From Histomonas meleagridis (Eukaryota; Parabasalia; Tritrichomonadida; Dientamoebidae): 64,000 bases of DNA. This document shows positions 1-10,437 of the stretch, piece after piece. Both the position numbers and the translations under genes were made by a program. The stretch's first letter is position 1. Every line of letters begins with the position of its first letter. The notes under the pieces were generated by a model that did no database searches, was not told where the DNA came from, and saw nothing but the letters and a program-made list of their open reading frames with translations. The stretch lies in contig WSYJ01000147.1 in the NCBI GenBank assembly GCA_020186115.1, positions 186,001 to 250,000 on the forward strand. The letters are read 5' to 3'.

Positions 1-432
1 GCCAAATTTGATCGCGAGCTTGGAACCTTTGAGATAATGCGCTGTGGAGGCACAGCTCCACCACCAGAACTTACTGACGCGATGTGCGTAGTTGCATGTC
101 ATTATTTATTTGTCATCGGAGGACAAATTGATTCGGATTACACATATTTATACGCTGTAAATCTTGACGATCAACAATGGTTTGCATTTTACGTGATGCC
201 GGATAATGATTCAACACTATTGACAGATGGATTTATCACAAAAGCTGGTTTATTCAAGCTGCCAAGGCAATATTCGGGGTCACTGGCGTTCTCTGCTGCT
301 AAAAGAGCGTTAGTTTGTACAATGGGAAGTTTGTTCTTGGATCCGCCATCTGTATCAATTATATCGATTGGGAATGCATTGTCGGTTTTGCATTTACGAG
401 ATGACCTTTTGCCAATGCTGCACATGTTCTAA
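1..432 (+). CDS. Kelch-repeat protein, C-terminal part (5' end outside window)
   Basis: The frame is open from the first base, so the gene begins upstream; the first Met in the window (37) is internal. Residues LGTFEIMRCGGTAPPPEL followed by CHYLFVIGGQ and a Tyr/Trp-rich strand (LYAVNLDDQQWFAF) match a Kelch blade: a Gly-Gly pair, then a Tyr and a Trp at the usual spacing. Kelch propellers are protein-interaction scaffolds; trichomonads carry many, and this one cannot be assigned to a subfamily. The stop is TAA followed by A, giving a UAAA tetranucleotide at the stop as in many other genes here. Family call is fairly sure, function unknown. Confidence 0.7.
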   Translation, partial: AKFDRELGTFEIMRCGGTAPPPELTDAMCVVACHYLFVIGGQIDSDYTYLYAVNLDDQQWFAFYVMPDNDSTLLTDGFITKAGLFKLPRQYSGSLAFSAAKRALVCTMGSLFLDPPSVSIISIGNALSVLHLRDDLLPMLHMF

Positions 433-1552
433 AAGTATAATAAATTCAATTGAACCTTTCTTTCTTTAAATTCGGATTCGTTTTTCCATTGAAGAATAAA
501 TTCAAATGGCAGATGAAAATAAATTGAAAAAGTCGAATTTCCGAAGTTTACAATTTCCTTATTTTTCGAAATATTTGGATCGTTCGAAAATTCAACAAAA
601 AACATTGATATTTATTTGCTATAATCAAAATCTATTATTATGATTTGAGATTAAAATTCCAAATTTGGAAATTATTCAATTTATTTATGTTGAAAACTTT
701 ATTTTCTTTTCTTTGATGTTAATTTAAATTCTCAACAGTTTTAATAATGATGCTCGTTTTTCCCAATTCTACATAGATGATGAAAACCCAACCCAATGCT
801 TTTCGCAACAATAACCTAAAAGCGGTTTTTTCCGTATCGGAAATGATTTTCTGAATAAAACCACCTTGGATAACGATATGGGCTAATTGAGTGGTTTTTA
901 AACGTATTATAATTCAAATTCGAATACAGCCGCTTGGGCAACGATATGGGGTAATTGAATGATATTGAAATTTACCATCATACCACCAAACGAATTATCT
1001 GTAACACTCAACTTATTATACTAATTAATTTCATCAAAACGTATGACATATGACAGTCATACCAAAATTATAATGTTTAATTCGTTAATTACACTAAAAA
1101 ATTTGCAAATTTGATCATTTCATTATTATAAATTTCGGATTTGGCAACTCAAAAATTTAAAGATCAATCCATAATTTCAAAATAACATCATTACTTGAAA
1201 TTATAGTAATCAAAATTAAAGGAATTATAACATATTTCCCAATAGATATTAACAGTCGTATATGAAAGAAGTCGATCACTTTATACTCAAAAGTTACATA
1301 AACTATTGAATTAAAAATCAAAAAAAAATTCAAAAAATCTCAATATATAATATATTCAAACATAATAAAACAATGTTTTTAAATATTACATATATAGTGT
1401 TATATATTCATATAATATTTAAACTTTTTATTGAAGAAATATTCGTCAGGTACCATTAACGTTTTTTGACACACCACATTTGTTTACAGAAATCTCAAAT
1501 GATTTTGGGATATTTTTTAACTTAACTTAAATATTTAAATTGTTTTTTACAG
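433..1552. other. Intergenic stretch with one short direct repeat
   Basis: No open frame of useful length on either strand. The only structure seen is an imperfect direct repeat of about 32 bases at 861-892 and 929-960, sharing the core AACGATATGGG and TAATTGA, 68 bases apart. The rest is AT-rich with short homopolymer runs. Confidence 0.5.
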
Positions 1553-1793
1553 CACTTATGTATGCATCTGAAAATGGTCATTTAAAAATAGTCAAATTAC
1601 TTCTAAAGCAAAAAGGAATTGATATTAATGCTGAAAATGTTAATTTATTTTAAATATAATTTGTTTTATTAATTTTGGATCTCAAAATAATATTTGGAAA
1701 TTATTTATATTGTTTGAAACAGCACTTGATTTTGCATCCAAGCATAAGCATACTAAAATAGTTAATTTGCTTCAGCAGCCAAATCGGAATTAA
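1553..1793 (+). pseudogene. Orphan 3' end of an ankyrin-repeat gene
   Basis: Two ankyrin units are visible in + strand frames. The first (from about 1550) reads TALMYASENGHLKIVKLLLK then QKGIDINAEN and runs into a stop. After about 85 AT-rich bases a second unit starts with the same ACA-GCA-CTT codons, reads ALDFASKHKHTKIVNLLQQ and ends PNRN with stop TAA at 1791-1793. This is the layout of the terminal units of the arrays at 9.5-10.4 kb and 44.8-47.4 kb. No DUF3447 frame precedes it, so it is a remnant of a larger gene. The spacer contains ATATTTGGAAATTATTT, also found in the 9.5 kb spacers. Confidence 0.6.
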
Positions 1794-2051
1794 TAGTAAT
1801 TCCAAAAAATTTATACACTTTTTTCAGTAAACTGAAATTAATTGTAACATATCTAAATTTAAAATTAATATTTCGTCTCATAATATCTTAAAACAAAATC
1901 AAATAAAGTATGAATAAATAGCAACAATCCTGTGTATTTGTACATTCATTGTATATTTTGATTATACAGTTATTATATCAAAAAAATGTTTAGTTTAAGT
2001 TTATTACAATAGAAATCTTTTTTATCAAAGCCTGTCTCTATTTTTGAAAAT

Positions 2052-4193
2052 TTATTTAGATACCAACCAATTATCAGCATCATTATGTACAAATTCACTC
2101 ACTTCTTTGTTTAAATGCACTGCTTCTCCTGATGAACTTGAAACAAATTCTGTAACATTCGAAATTTTTCCTTTGGTATTCCGAAATACCAAAATAATGA
2201 TACCAATAATCAAAAGAACTAATATAACAGCACCACATATAATTCCCGATAAAACACCTTTGTTAATAGTATTGTTTGACTGGTTATTGTTGAATGAAAT
2301 TAAGGAATATAAAATATAATATGAAGGATAATAAGAAATTGAATAGAAAAAATATGAACGTTCATAAAAAATGAAAGTGGTCTTTGAGTTAATTATTGTA
2401 AGAGACAAAGAATTTGATAAATACACAGAAATTGTAAATGAACGAGTATAGGATAAGGTACATGTTAAAACATATGAAAAGTTTGAATCTATATTTGAAA
2501 ATTCAAATGTGTTTGATTTGGTATATATTAATGAATTCGAAGAATATTCAAGTTGATTGGATTCAGTAAATGATTTAGATTTAGTAAATGTATTTGATGC
2601 TGTGAATGTAAATGTATCTGTTGGCCAAGGATATTGAATACATTCGTCAAATGTAGTACCTTTTAATACATTAAGCAAACCAAATTTTGAGCTTTGATAT
2701 TGATGAGATGTCATAACAATTTTAATGTCTACTTGATAAAATGCACCTGCAGATACATTTGGTTCATTATATCCAATAAAATAAACACATCTGAGATGAA
2801 TACAATCACTAAATGCAAAGTTACCAATTAAAGCAACATTTTCACCAATATAAAGTGTTTCTAAATATTTTGATGATTGAAATGCAAAATTCTCAATTAT
2901 TGTAATTGAATTGGGAATTGTAATATTTATAAAAGAGGAATCATAAAATGCAAAACTTCCAATTGTTGTAACATAATTTGGAATTTCAAATTTATTAGAA
3001 TGAATTTTATCAGGATAACATATTAATGTTGTTTTGTTTTTGTTATAAAGAATTCCATTACTTTCTGAATAATGTTCATTTTCAGTTGATATGGTGAAAA
3101 AAATATGATGACAACCAGTAAAAGCACCTGCTTCAATTAATTTCACTGATTTTGGTACTGTGATGTTCTTTATTGATGTGCATGATTGAAATGCTGAACT
3201 TTTAATAGTTGTTACATTTTCTCCAAAATTTACTATTTCTAAACAAGTACATTCCTCACATAAATTATTTTCAATTACTGTTACTAAACAAGGTATTGTT
3301 ATGGTTATCAAGGATGAACATGAATAAAAAGCTGATCTACCAATTGATGTAATATTTTTTCCAAAATTTATCGTTTCTAATCCTATACAAAGATAAAATG
3401 CTTGAGTTCCAATAGTTTTAACATTATTACCAATCGTGACTGTTTCAAGGTACGTGCACGTTGAAAATGCTTGAGTTCCAATCAAAGTAACTGAATTCCC
3501 AATATTAACTGATAATAAATTAGGCCATTCATAAAATGCAGATGAATCTAATTCTTCAACACCATCATAAATCACAACATGTACTGCATTTTTGTTGTAA
3601 TTTCTATCTTGATATTCTTTTAATGTTTTTATGATAAGTGTTTGATTAGTTGTATCATATATTTCAAATGTTTGGATAAAAAAGAAAATAAATAAAATGA
3701 TTTGAGTTTTATTTGAATATTTTTCAACAAAGATATTTTTGATAAAATATTGTTTTAAAAATGAATTTTTAATGAAGAATAAAATAAATACAAGAAAAGT
3801 AATTTCTATTATACAATTATTTGATATAGATGAATGTATTGCCAAATTTTTAACAAAACAAAATCCAGAAGAAAGCAAATAAAAATCCTTAAGATTTTTT
3901 CTAAAAGAAAATTGTTGTAACAAGGTAAAACAACATTTTGGATGAAAACGAGATAAATGCAATTTATTTGTAAATGAAAATTGGTGAATAAAATATAAAT
4001 ATTTTGAAATATTTTGAAAAACAAAAAAATTAAGATCTCGATATGTCAACATATTTGAAACGTGGTCAATAATATTATTTACCAACATTGATTTTCTTTG
4101 CGAATTAATTGTAGTGCAACATATATGTGTTGGTATCAATAGTAAGAGATAACATTGATTCATTGTAGGAATTTTAAATATGTCAACCCACAT
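2052..4193 (-). CDS. BspA-like leucine-rich-repeat surface protein (copy A)
   Basis: About 713 aa. Residues roughly 200-500 carry LRR_5 (BspA-type) repeats of about 23 aa with the pattern L-x-x-V-x-I-G-N-x-V-x-x-I-G-x-x-A-F-x-x-C. A Ser/Thr/Asn-rich stalk with SNTFTKSKSFTESNQ-type units follows, then one membrane helix near residue 660 (SGIICGAVILVLLIIGIIIL) and a short cytoplasmic tail ending DNWLVSK. This is the usual trichomonad BspA arrangement: ectodomain, stalk, single TM. The first 165 residues are odd: Phe/Ile/Leu/Lys/Tyr-rich with no paralogue counterpart, and the expected signal peptide (QIILFIFFFIQTFEI) lies at about residue 165 with no Met just before it. The ATG at 4193 is the only clear one, so the true start is uncertain. 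Role in surface adhesion is known for the family, inferred here. Confidence 0.75.
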   Translation of the reverse strand: MWVDIFKIPTMNQCYLLLLIPTHICCTTINSQRKSMLVNNIIDHVSNMLTYRDLNFFVFQNISKYLYFIHQFSFTNKLHLSRFHPKCCFTLLQQFSFRKNLKDFYLLSSGFCFVKNLAIHSSISNNCIIEITFLVFILFFIKNSFLKQYFIKNIFVEKYSNKTQIILFIFFFIQTFEIYDTTNQTLIIKTLKEYQDRNYNKNAVHVVIYDGVEELDSSAFYEWPNLLSVNIGNSVTLIGTQAFSTCTYLETVTIGNNVKTIGTQAFYLCIGLETINFGKNITSIGRSAFYSCSSLITITIPCLVTVIENNLCEECTCLEIVNFGENVTTIKSSAFQSCTSIKNITVPKSVKLIEAGAFTGCHHIFFTISTENEHYSESNGILYNKNKTTLICYPDKIHSNKFEIPNYVTTIGSFAFYDSSFINITIPNSITIIENFAFQSSKYLETLYIGENVALIGNFAFSDCIHLRCVYFIGYNEPNVSAGAFYQVDIKIVMTSHQYQSSKFGLLNVLKGTTFDECIQYPWPTDTFTFTASNTFTKSKSFTESNQLEYSSNSLIYTKSNTFEFSNIDSNFSYVLTCTLSYTRSFTISVYLSNSLSLTIINSKTTFIFYERSYFFYSISYYPSYYILYSLISFNNNQSNNTINKGVLSGIICGAVILVLLIIGIIILVFRNTKGKISNVTEFVSSSSGEAVHLNKEVSEFVHNDADNWLVSK

Positions 4194-4478
4194 TTTTCAT
4201 AGATTTATAACAAATCAAATATTGAATGCTGCTTCTTCGTTTGCGGGAATGGCAAGCTGCTACAATTGTATTGTATACAACACGGTTTTTTTTTTGACGT
4301 TGAAAAATCGATTGATTTTGACCATTTAGTGACTTTTTCAGATATTTGTGAATCATTGTTGTGTAAACAGAATCTTTCCCAATTCGAAATATTTGTGAGT
4401 AAATAAAATTGTCATTATCTAAATAAAATGGCCCTCCTCTAAGCGTTCAAAAAGTTATATCAGTGTATACCTGTAGCG

Positions 4479-4503
4479 TTTTTTTTTTTTGGGGGGGGGG
4501 GGG
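4479..4503. repeat. Poly-T/poly-G junction
   Basis: About twelve T followed by thirteen G on the + strand, between BspA copy A and the KEOPS gene. A G run this long is unusual in such AT-rich DNA. It may be a slippage tract; its exact length could be affected by sequencing error. Confidence 0.8.
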
Positions 4504-4591
4504 ACGAAAGGTGGTGGAACATTCTTGAAAAAAATATGTCAAATTATTTTGATTCAAAAATTTATGCCAAATATTATTTGGCGAACAAAAC

Positions 4592-5104
4592 ATGGAAGAA
4601 TGTGGAATTAAATATCAAATTTATTGTTTTCAAAATGTCACCTCACCGCAAGAAGTAAATAATTATATTAAAACCAATCAACCAAAACTTTGTGCATTAG
4701 ATGGTTCACTCATAGTTTCAATTTCTCAACTTTCTTCAGCAATTCTTAATGCAATTTCAACTGAAAAATTAGGGCTAATGCGCAGTAAAAGTATTTATAT
4801 GGAAATTCTTCGATGTCTTTCACCAGATGGTCGTTTATCAGGTGCTTTAAAGCATCTTATTATTACAGATGCAACTAAAGAAATTATAGTTGTTACATTT
4901 GAAGATGGTATACCAACCATTCCGGGTATTGGCGAAGAAGTCGAATTAAATACATTTTTTTCAACACATTTTATTGATTATCCACATCTTAGAGAAATCT
5001 TTCAAATAAATGATGAAATGCTTCAAGCTTATACATATGAAGAAATTGTTCTTACAACACTTGCTGTTATTTCATCAGATTTGGTTCGTTCGCATTCCCT
5101 TTAA
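4592..5104 (+). CDS. TPRKB: KEOPS/EKC complex subunit Cgi121 (TPRKB)
   Basis: 170 aa, close to the usual 170-180 aa of Cgi121/TPRKB. The protein binds the kinase Bud32/PRPK and tRNA in the KEOPS complex, which makes t6A37 on ANN-decoding tRNAs. The family signature is clear: SQLSSAILNAISTEKLGLMR then EILRCLSPDGRLSGALKHL correspond to the conserved helix with K-L-G-x-M-x-T and the L-S-P-x-x-x-I-x-x-A-L motif of human TPRKB, followed by a strand like the family's I-L-I-V. The start is the first ATG, 8 bases after a TTGGCGAAC stretch. The stop is TAA-A. It stands alone between BspA copy A and Raptor. Confidence 0.85.
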   Translation: MEECGIKYQIYCFQNVTSPQEVNNYIKTNQPKLCALDGSLIVSISQLSSAILNAISTEKLGLMRSKSIYMEILRCLSPDGRLSGALKHLIITDATKEIIVVTFEDGIPTIPGIGEEVELNTFFSTHFIDYPHLREIFQINDEMLQAYTYEEIVLTTLAVISSDLVRSHSL

Positions 5105-5760
5105 AATTTTTATTTTCTTTCTTTTGGTGTACCAAATAACATATTTTCAATAAAAAAAATTTTTTTTTATAAATTTCAAAATATATTTTGATTCTTTAAA
5201 TTTTTTAAATCTTAATATACGAGACACTTGTTCATTATTGTGCGCGATTTAATATGTGTTTTTATTCATAAATTCGGTCTTCTTCCAGTTATGCTGAGAC
5301 ATACAAATTGAATTATTTTTAATCATTTCCAATTCAATTACTAAAGGATTTCCCTTTGATACCGATTCCAGCTCCAGTCGTACACAAAAAACTATTAAAT
5401 CCCTCTAAAACAATAATTCTGAAGCGAACAATGATTGGACGTTTCCTTTGATTAATTCTTTTGACAAATGATCGTTAATCTACAGAAAAAAATCTATCGT
5501 CCAGTTGCAACGGTTATATTTACGATAGGCAAAATTGAATATACGAAACCGTCATGATCGTTTTAAGAAAATAATCGTCAATGTTTAGAAATCACTGTAT
5601 CGTTTTTTCACAACAAAATCCGGATTTGTTGTCCCATTTCCTGAACAATTTATTGAAGACATTATGAATACGTAAACTTTTCTTGGGATAAGACAAACAC
5701 CCGATACCAAAAAAAAAAAATCATTAAACCGTCAATTTTATTGGATTTTTAAACATTATT
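5105..5760. other. Intergenic, no gene seen
   Basis: Spacer between the convergent KEOPS and Raptor genes. It is AT-rich, with no open frame or RNA gene that I recognise. It should hold the 3' UTRs of both neighbours. Confidence 0.5.
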
Positions 5761-8700
5761 TTATTTTTTCGTTTTCATCTTGAACTTTATGCACTCTCCG
5801 TTTTTAGTTCCACAAGCGAACACCGGATAATTCTTATGAAACTTTGACACTTTACAATCTTCTACGTCCACTTGTGCCAAATACTTTGAGTTTTCCAGGT
5901 CATAAATGAAAGGGCATTTCTTTGATGGCGTATATAAACCTATTTTTAACATACCGAACAAATCGAATGAATTTAATTTGTTATTAACATTTGATGTCGA
6001 TGTTTTATTTGTTACTGAGTTCCAACTAAACAAATTTCCGTCATACGTTGCAGCGTATATTAAATCCGAATAAGTTTTAATATTAATAATAGCTGAATTT
6101 AATGAAACGCTAAAAATCTCTTTAACGATTGGCTCTCTTATATCGAATACACCTAATTTTCCATTATTATAACCAGTTATACAAATATTTAAATCTTTTT
6201 CGAAACAATTTAAAGCAGTAACAATGTGTTGTTCCATGAAATTCCATTCGCCGATTAACTTTTGTGTATTAATATCCCAAATACTTAAACCAGAATTACC
6301 TCGTGAAGTCGCAATACGATTAGTATTTGGTATAATAGTAACAAATTGTGAAATATCTGTACAACGGAAATTAGAATCAGATCGAAAGATAATCGATGGG
6401 TTTAAATTAGTTGAATTCCATAATGATACACAACCATCAGTTGTTGAGATAATAATTTTATCATCAGATATATAATGTATATCGGATATTGTAGAATTCA
6501 TTTGATTTTCATATATAATATTAAAGTTATCATCAAGTTGATAAAACTTATTATCGGATGAAATTATTAATTTTTCCGAATCATTAGAAAATGATAAATT
6601 ATTAATATTCGAATGAAATGAAATTTTCGATTTTAATTCTAATTCAATGTTATTATTTAATAATAATTCATTTGTTTCTATTTTCTTTATGTTTAAATTT
6701 TCATTGTTTTCATTAGTTTTATCATGTAATAAATGTTTTAATGATATGTTATAAATGGAATCTGATTCATCTTCAAGTGAAATCGATGATTCAATTGGTT
6801 TATCTTCTTTAATATTAAATAATGCTTCATCTAATGGATCCGATTTCCAACTTTCATAAGATTCATATGAATAAGACATCGAATTCGATAATTGACAAAT
6901 GTCTTCTTGTTTCTTATGTTGTAAGAAAACTTTAATCGAAATTGCTGTTTTCCGTATAAATGGATGAGGATCGAAACAGAAATATTCGATTAATGAATAT
7001 ATTACATTATAATAATATTTAAAGTTACCTTTATTATTTAATAAGTTATTAATAAACTTCAAAAATTCTTTAAAATTATTTTGGATAGAAAATAATTTAA
7101 TTTTATTTTCATACCAATAAGATACTAAATCAGAAAATGTCGAATGAACATTAACTAATTCATTTTTAATTAATGATGAAACTAATACTATCATTAATCG
7201 TTTAATTAAACGTGTTAAAAATATTATAAAATAATATCGTACTAAATATGACATATCAATACTAACAGGTATAGCTAATAATAACAATTCTATGTTTGTA
7301 ATAGTTTCATTCTTTTGTATAAATAATGTTAAACATGATAAAGATGCTGATCTAATATAAGATGAAGGATGATATAATAATAATGATATATTTAAATATA
7401 TATTTTTTTGATCTTTTGTACTAATTTGATTAATCGAATGTTGAAGTATTCGTTTAAATAATAATAAATTCCATAATAATAATTCATTGTTTAATTCTTT
7501 TAACGCAAATTTTTGTTTCTCAATATATGATGAAAGATTCCATAAATGTGTATTAGTTATATAAGGTATTAATGAACAAAATAATGCTGTTACATATATT
7601 TTAATTGATGGCTTAATATTATCATTTAAAATTATATTAAATAATTCAGTAAAATTAATATCTTTGTTTAATGAAAATATTAAACTTGGATTATCTTCAA
7701 TAAAAATTAATATTAAATAACATAATGATTTAAAGATTTTAGTGTTTCCAATATCATTAATCATTCGTTCAAATAATATTGGAAATATTGGTGAAAACAT
7801 TAAAATTTGATTTTTGTTATCATTTTTAGCAAATTTTGTTAATAATATTAATGATTCATCATATTCTTTAGTTTCATTATATGGTATATGTGTAATAATT
7901 GATAATAATGAATTAGTGTTTTCATATATATTAAAGGATGATATAGCATTCTTTAATAATGAATCTCGAAACATATATTTCGATTTAGACCTTCGCATTA
8001 TAAATGTATTAATCATTGATTTCCAATAGTTCCATAATGGATTACTTTTCATGGTTGGTAAAACTGGTCGAGAAATTGGATGAATATTAAATGGCGACAA
8101 TAAAAATTCACTTAAAACAAATGCACGTGTATAAATTGTTATGATTTTATCCTTTTGGAAAAATTCAGTAAACAATTCTGGACTTAAATAATCCGATGCT
8201 ATGGAATCAATAATAGTGTTTAATAAGATGGAAACAGTATGTTTTTCTTTGGAATCGATTTTAAAGGTCTCTAAAAAATTCTTTGGAATGTCCCCTTTGT
8301 AATAATGATAGAGGTGGCAAATGACGGAGGTTTCTATCGGCCGGAAAATACATGAAGAAAGAAAATCTCGTGGTAAATATGGGATAATGGGCAATTTCTC
8401 TCCCTCAGAGGTGAGACAAAACACTGTCCAATCTCCAAGGTCTGGAGGTTTAAGATCATATTGTGATAATAAATTTGTAAGTCGAGAATGATTCGCTTTC
8501 ATTTGCTTTTCAAAGATGGGAATGACAGAACCAGCATTGTTACAATCAAAGACATAACATGAAGGACATACAATTTTGGAAAAGATGGTTGACAAACTAT
8601 AAGTCTCATTTTCATTAATCGGTAGATTATCCCCATGGATGTCATCGGCACCATAGCCTACATAATGAAATGATATCCGTCCAAAAGGCATGTTTCGTCG

Positions 8701-9198
8701 AAGATCTCCAAAAAAATCAAGCTTCGTATTATTGGGTGATACATATTGATAAAGCTTAAGTTGTGGACAAACTTTTTGATATTCATTTTTATAAAATTCA
8801 TTGACATTATTGGAAAATTCGATTTGATCCATGGTTTGCGTGTTCTTAAATGCGTAAATAATAGGTTTGTCTTTGAAATACTCGGATTTCACATGAGGAA
8901 AATTAAGAGCATGTTGAACTATTGTAATAATACATTGAACAGGTCTATTATTACTTGAATTATGTGAGCCATATTTTCTTTTTCTTGATATATCAATGTT
9001 AAAATCATAGTCTGTAAATAGTGGTTGGTTCTGTTTTACTTTATCTAAAAAAGATAAATCTAAATCTTGTGATAATCGCTCAAAAGTAAATTCCTCTTCT
9101 TCTTGCTCAGACGAATATGAATAAGAGCATCCCGAATAAATAAAGCTATCTGTATTTTCTGATAATGTTTGAAGAGGGGATAAATCTGAGGAACGCAT
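5761..9198 (-). CDS. RPTOR: Raptor, TORC1 scaffold protein
   Basis: 1145 aa (animal Raptor about 1330). Raptor is the TORC1 scaffold that recruits substrates to the TOR kinase. Residues about 75-300 form the Raptor N-terminal conserved caspase-like domain: RISFHYVGYGADD corresponds to HYNGHG, CYVFDCNNAG to VYDCSNAG, and LPIIPYLPRDFLSSC to the conserved LPMIPDLPADLFTSC. A long helical HEAT-like middle (about 330-760) follows, then an acidic low-complexity linker (about 770-860) and WD40 repeats to the end (DIHYISDDKIIISTTDGCVS, SGLSIWD, NICITGYNNGKLGVFDIREP). The caspase-type catalytic His is Tyr (GYG), so proteolytic activity is not expected. An ATG followed at once by a stop lies just upstream of the chosen ATG. 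Identity is strong because three separated motifs and the domain order agree. Confidence 0.9.
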   Translation of the reverse strand: MRSSDLSPLQTLSENTDSFIYSGCSYSYSSEQEEEEFTFERLSQDLDLSFLDKVKQNQPLFTDYDFNIDISRKRKYGSHNSSNNRPVQCIITIVQHALNFPHVKSEYFKDKPIIYAFKNTQTMDQIEFSNNVNEFYKNEYQKVCPQLKLYQYVSPNNTKLDFFGDLRRNMPFGRISFHYVGYGADDIHGDNLPINENETYSLSTIFSKIVCPSCYVFDCNNAGSVIPIFEKQMKANHSRLTNLLSQYDLKPPDLGDWTVFCLTSEGEKLPIIPYLPRDFLSSCIFRPIETSVICHLYHYYKGDIPKNFLETFKIDSKEKHTVSILLNTIIDSIASDYLSPELFTEFFQKDKIITIYTRAFVLSEFLLSPFNIHPISRPVLPTMKSNPLWNYWKSMINTFIMRRSKSKYMFRDSLLKNAISSFNIYENTNSLLSIITHIPYNETKEYDESLILLTKFAKNDNKNQILMFSPIFPILFERMINDIGNTKIFKSLCYLILIFIEDNPSLIFSLNKDINFTELFNIILNDNIKPSIKIYVTALFCSLIPYITNTHLWNLSSYIEKQKFALKELNNELLLWNLLLFKRILQHSINQISTKDQKNIYLNISLLLYHPSSYIRSASLSCLTLFIQKNETITNIELLLLAIPVSIDMSYLVRYYFIIFLTRLIKRLMIVLVSSLIKNELVNVHSTFSDLVSYWYENKIKLFSIQNNFKEFLKFINNLLNNKGNFKYYYNVIYSLIEYFCFDPHPFIRKTAISIKVFLQHKKQEDICQLSNSMSYSYESYESWKSDPLDEALFNIKEDKPIESSISLEDESDSIYNISLKHLLHDKTNENNENLNIKKIETNELLLNNNIELELKSKISFHSNINNLSFSNDSEKLIISSDNKFYQLDDNFNIIYENQMNSTISDIHYISDDKIIISTTDGCVSLWNSTNLNPSIIFRSDSNFRCTDISQFVTIIPNTNRIATSRGNSGLSIWDINTQKLIGEWNFMEQHIVTALNCFEKDLNICITGYNNGKLGVFDIREPIVKEIFSVSLNSAIINIKTYSDLIYAATYDGNLFSWNSVTNKTSTSNVNNKLNSFDLFGMLKIGLYTPSKKCPFIYDLENSKYLAQVDVEDCKVSKFHKNYPVFACGTKNGECIKFKMKTKK

Positions 9199-9369
9199 TA
9201 ACCCATTGAAATAAAATTCAATGCGTTTTGATCGGGAATTTTATAAAGTATAGAATAAAGAACAATTCAACGTTCAATTTCTCGATATCAAAAATCTTTA
9301 CTTTTTTATTTTTGATCAATAACACAATGACTTCTATAGTTTTTTTAACTAAAACTGTTTGTTTTGCAT

Positions 9370-9373
<4 letters not shown>

Positions 9374-9430
<57 letters not shown>
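9374..9430. repeat. (AC)n microsatellite, about 28 units
   Basis: Uninterrupted alternating A and C for about 57 bases, ending in an A run. It lies between Raptor's 5' end and the 3' end of the minus-strand ankyrin array. The open frames across it, made only of His-Thr or Cys-Val repeats, are artefacts. Confidence 0.95.
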
Positions 9431-9434
<4 letters not shown>

Positions 9435-9462
9435 AATCCAATTAGGAATTTAACAATTTGAA

Positions 9463-10404
9463 CTATTTATATATTTTTTTCTGTTTTCCTGTGTTTTGTT
9501 AAGATTTTCCTGAAGTAATCTTACTATATCGGTAAAACCTTTTTCAGATGCACACATAAGTGCTGTATAAAATAATTTTAATAATTTCCAAATATTATTT
9601 TGAAATATAAAATCATTAAAATAAATTTTAAATAAAACAAAAAAATATTTTTAGCATTAACATCAATTCCTTTTTGTTCTAAAAGCAATTTGACTATATC
9701 AACATTTCCTTCGCTTATTGCTAAAATAAGTGCCGTTTTAAATATTTAAAATAATTATTAAATAATATTTTGAAACATCAAATAAAACAAATAAATACAC
9801 CCAGCATTAATATCAATACCTTCCTGTTCAAGAATTAATTTGGCTATTTCTATATTATTGGTGAAACATGAAATAATAAGTGGTGTCCAAAATATTTTAA
9901 ATAGTTTCCAAATATTAATTTGAGATATAAAATGATTAAAATAAATAATAAATGAAATAAAACAATATCTTTAGCATTAATATCAATTCCTTTTTGTTCA
10001 AGAAGCAATTTAACTATTTCTATATATCCATTACCAGATGCAATCATAAGTGCTGTGTCAAATAATTTAAATAATTTCCAAAGATTTTTTTTAAATATTA
10101 AATTATTATAATAAATAATAAATAAAACGAATAAATATCTTTGTCATTAACATCTATTTCTTCCTTTCCAAGAAGTATTTTAACTACTTCTGTGTGATAA
10201 TTATAAGATGCCATAAGGAATGCTGTCCAAAATCATTCAAATAATTTCCAAATATTAATATGATATATTAAATAATTAAAATAAATATTTTATGATGAAA
10301 AAGAATATTTTTAGCATTGACTTCAATTCCTTCCTGTTCAAGAAGCAATTTAACCATATCTGAAATACCATCTCTTGATGCACAAATCAGCGCTGTATTA
10401 AATA
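9463..10404 (-). repeat. Split ankyrin array, six units, downstream of the DUF3447 frame
   Basis: Read on the minus strand, six ankyrin units follow the DUF3447 frame at about 10403-10311, 10228-10140, 10060-9970, 9887-9803, 9737-9655 and 9567-9463. Five have the form T-A/P-L-x-x-A-S/I-x-x-x-x-x-x-I/V-K-L-L-L-E-Q-x-G-I-D-V/I-N-A-K; an example is ALMIASGNGYIEIVKLLLEQ. Spacers of about 65-90 bases are stop-rich in the downstream frame and share a block resembling ATATTTGGAAATTATTTAAA close to the next unit. The last unit (ALMCASEKGFTDIVRLLQEN) changes into a basic tail NLNKTQENRKKIYK and stops at 9463-9465. That the last unit has its own C-terminus argues for one gene with the frame at 10438-11688. 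Whether spacers are spliced is not proven. Confidence 0.6.
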
Positions 10405-10437
10405 TTTAAGACATTTTCCTAATATTATTTTAAAACA

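Noticed and set aside
9228-9461. Frames of His-Thr and Cys-Val repeats on both strands
   Set aside because: They are only the (AC)n microsatellite translated; no flanking protein resemblance.
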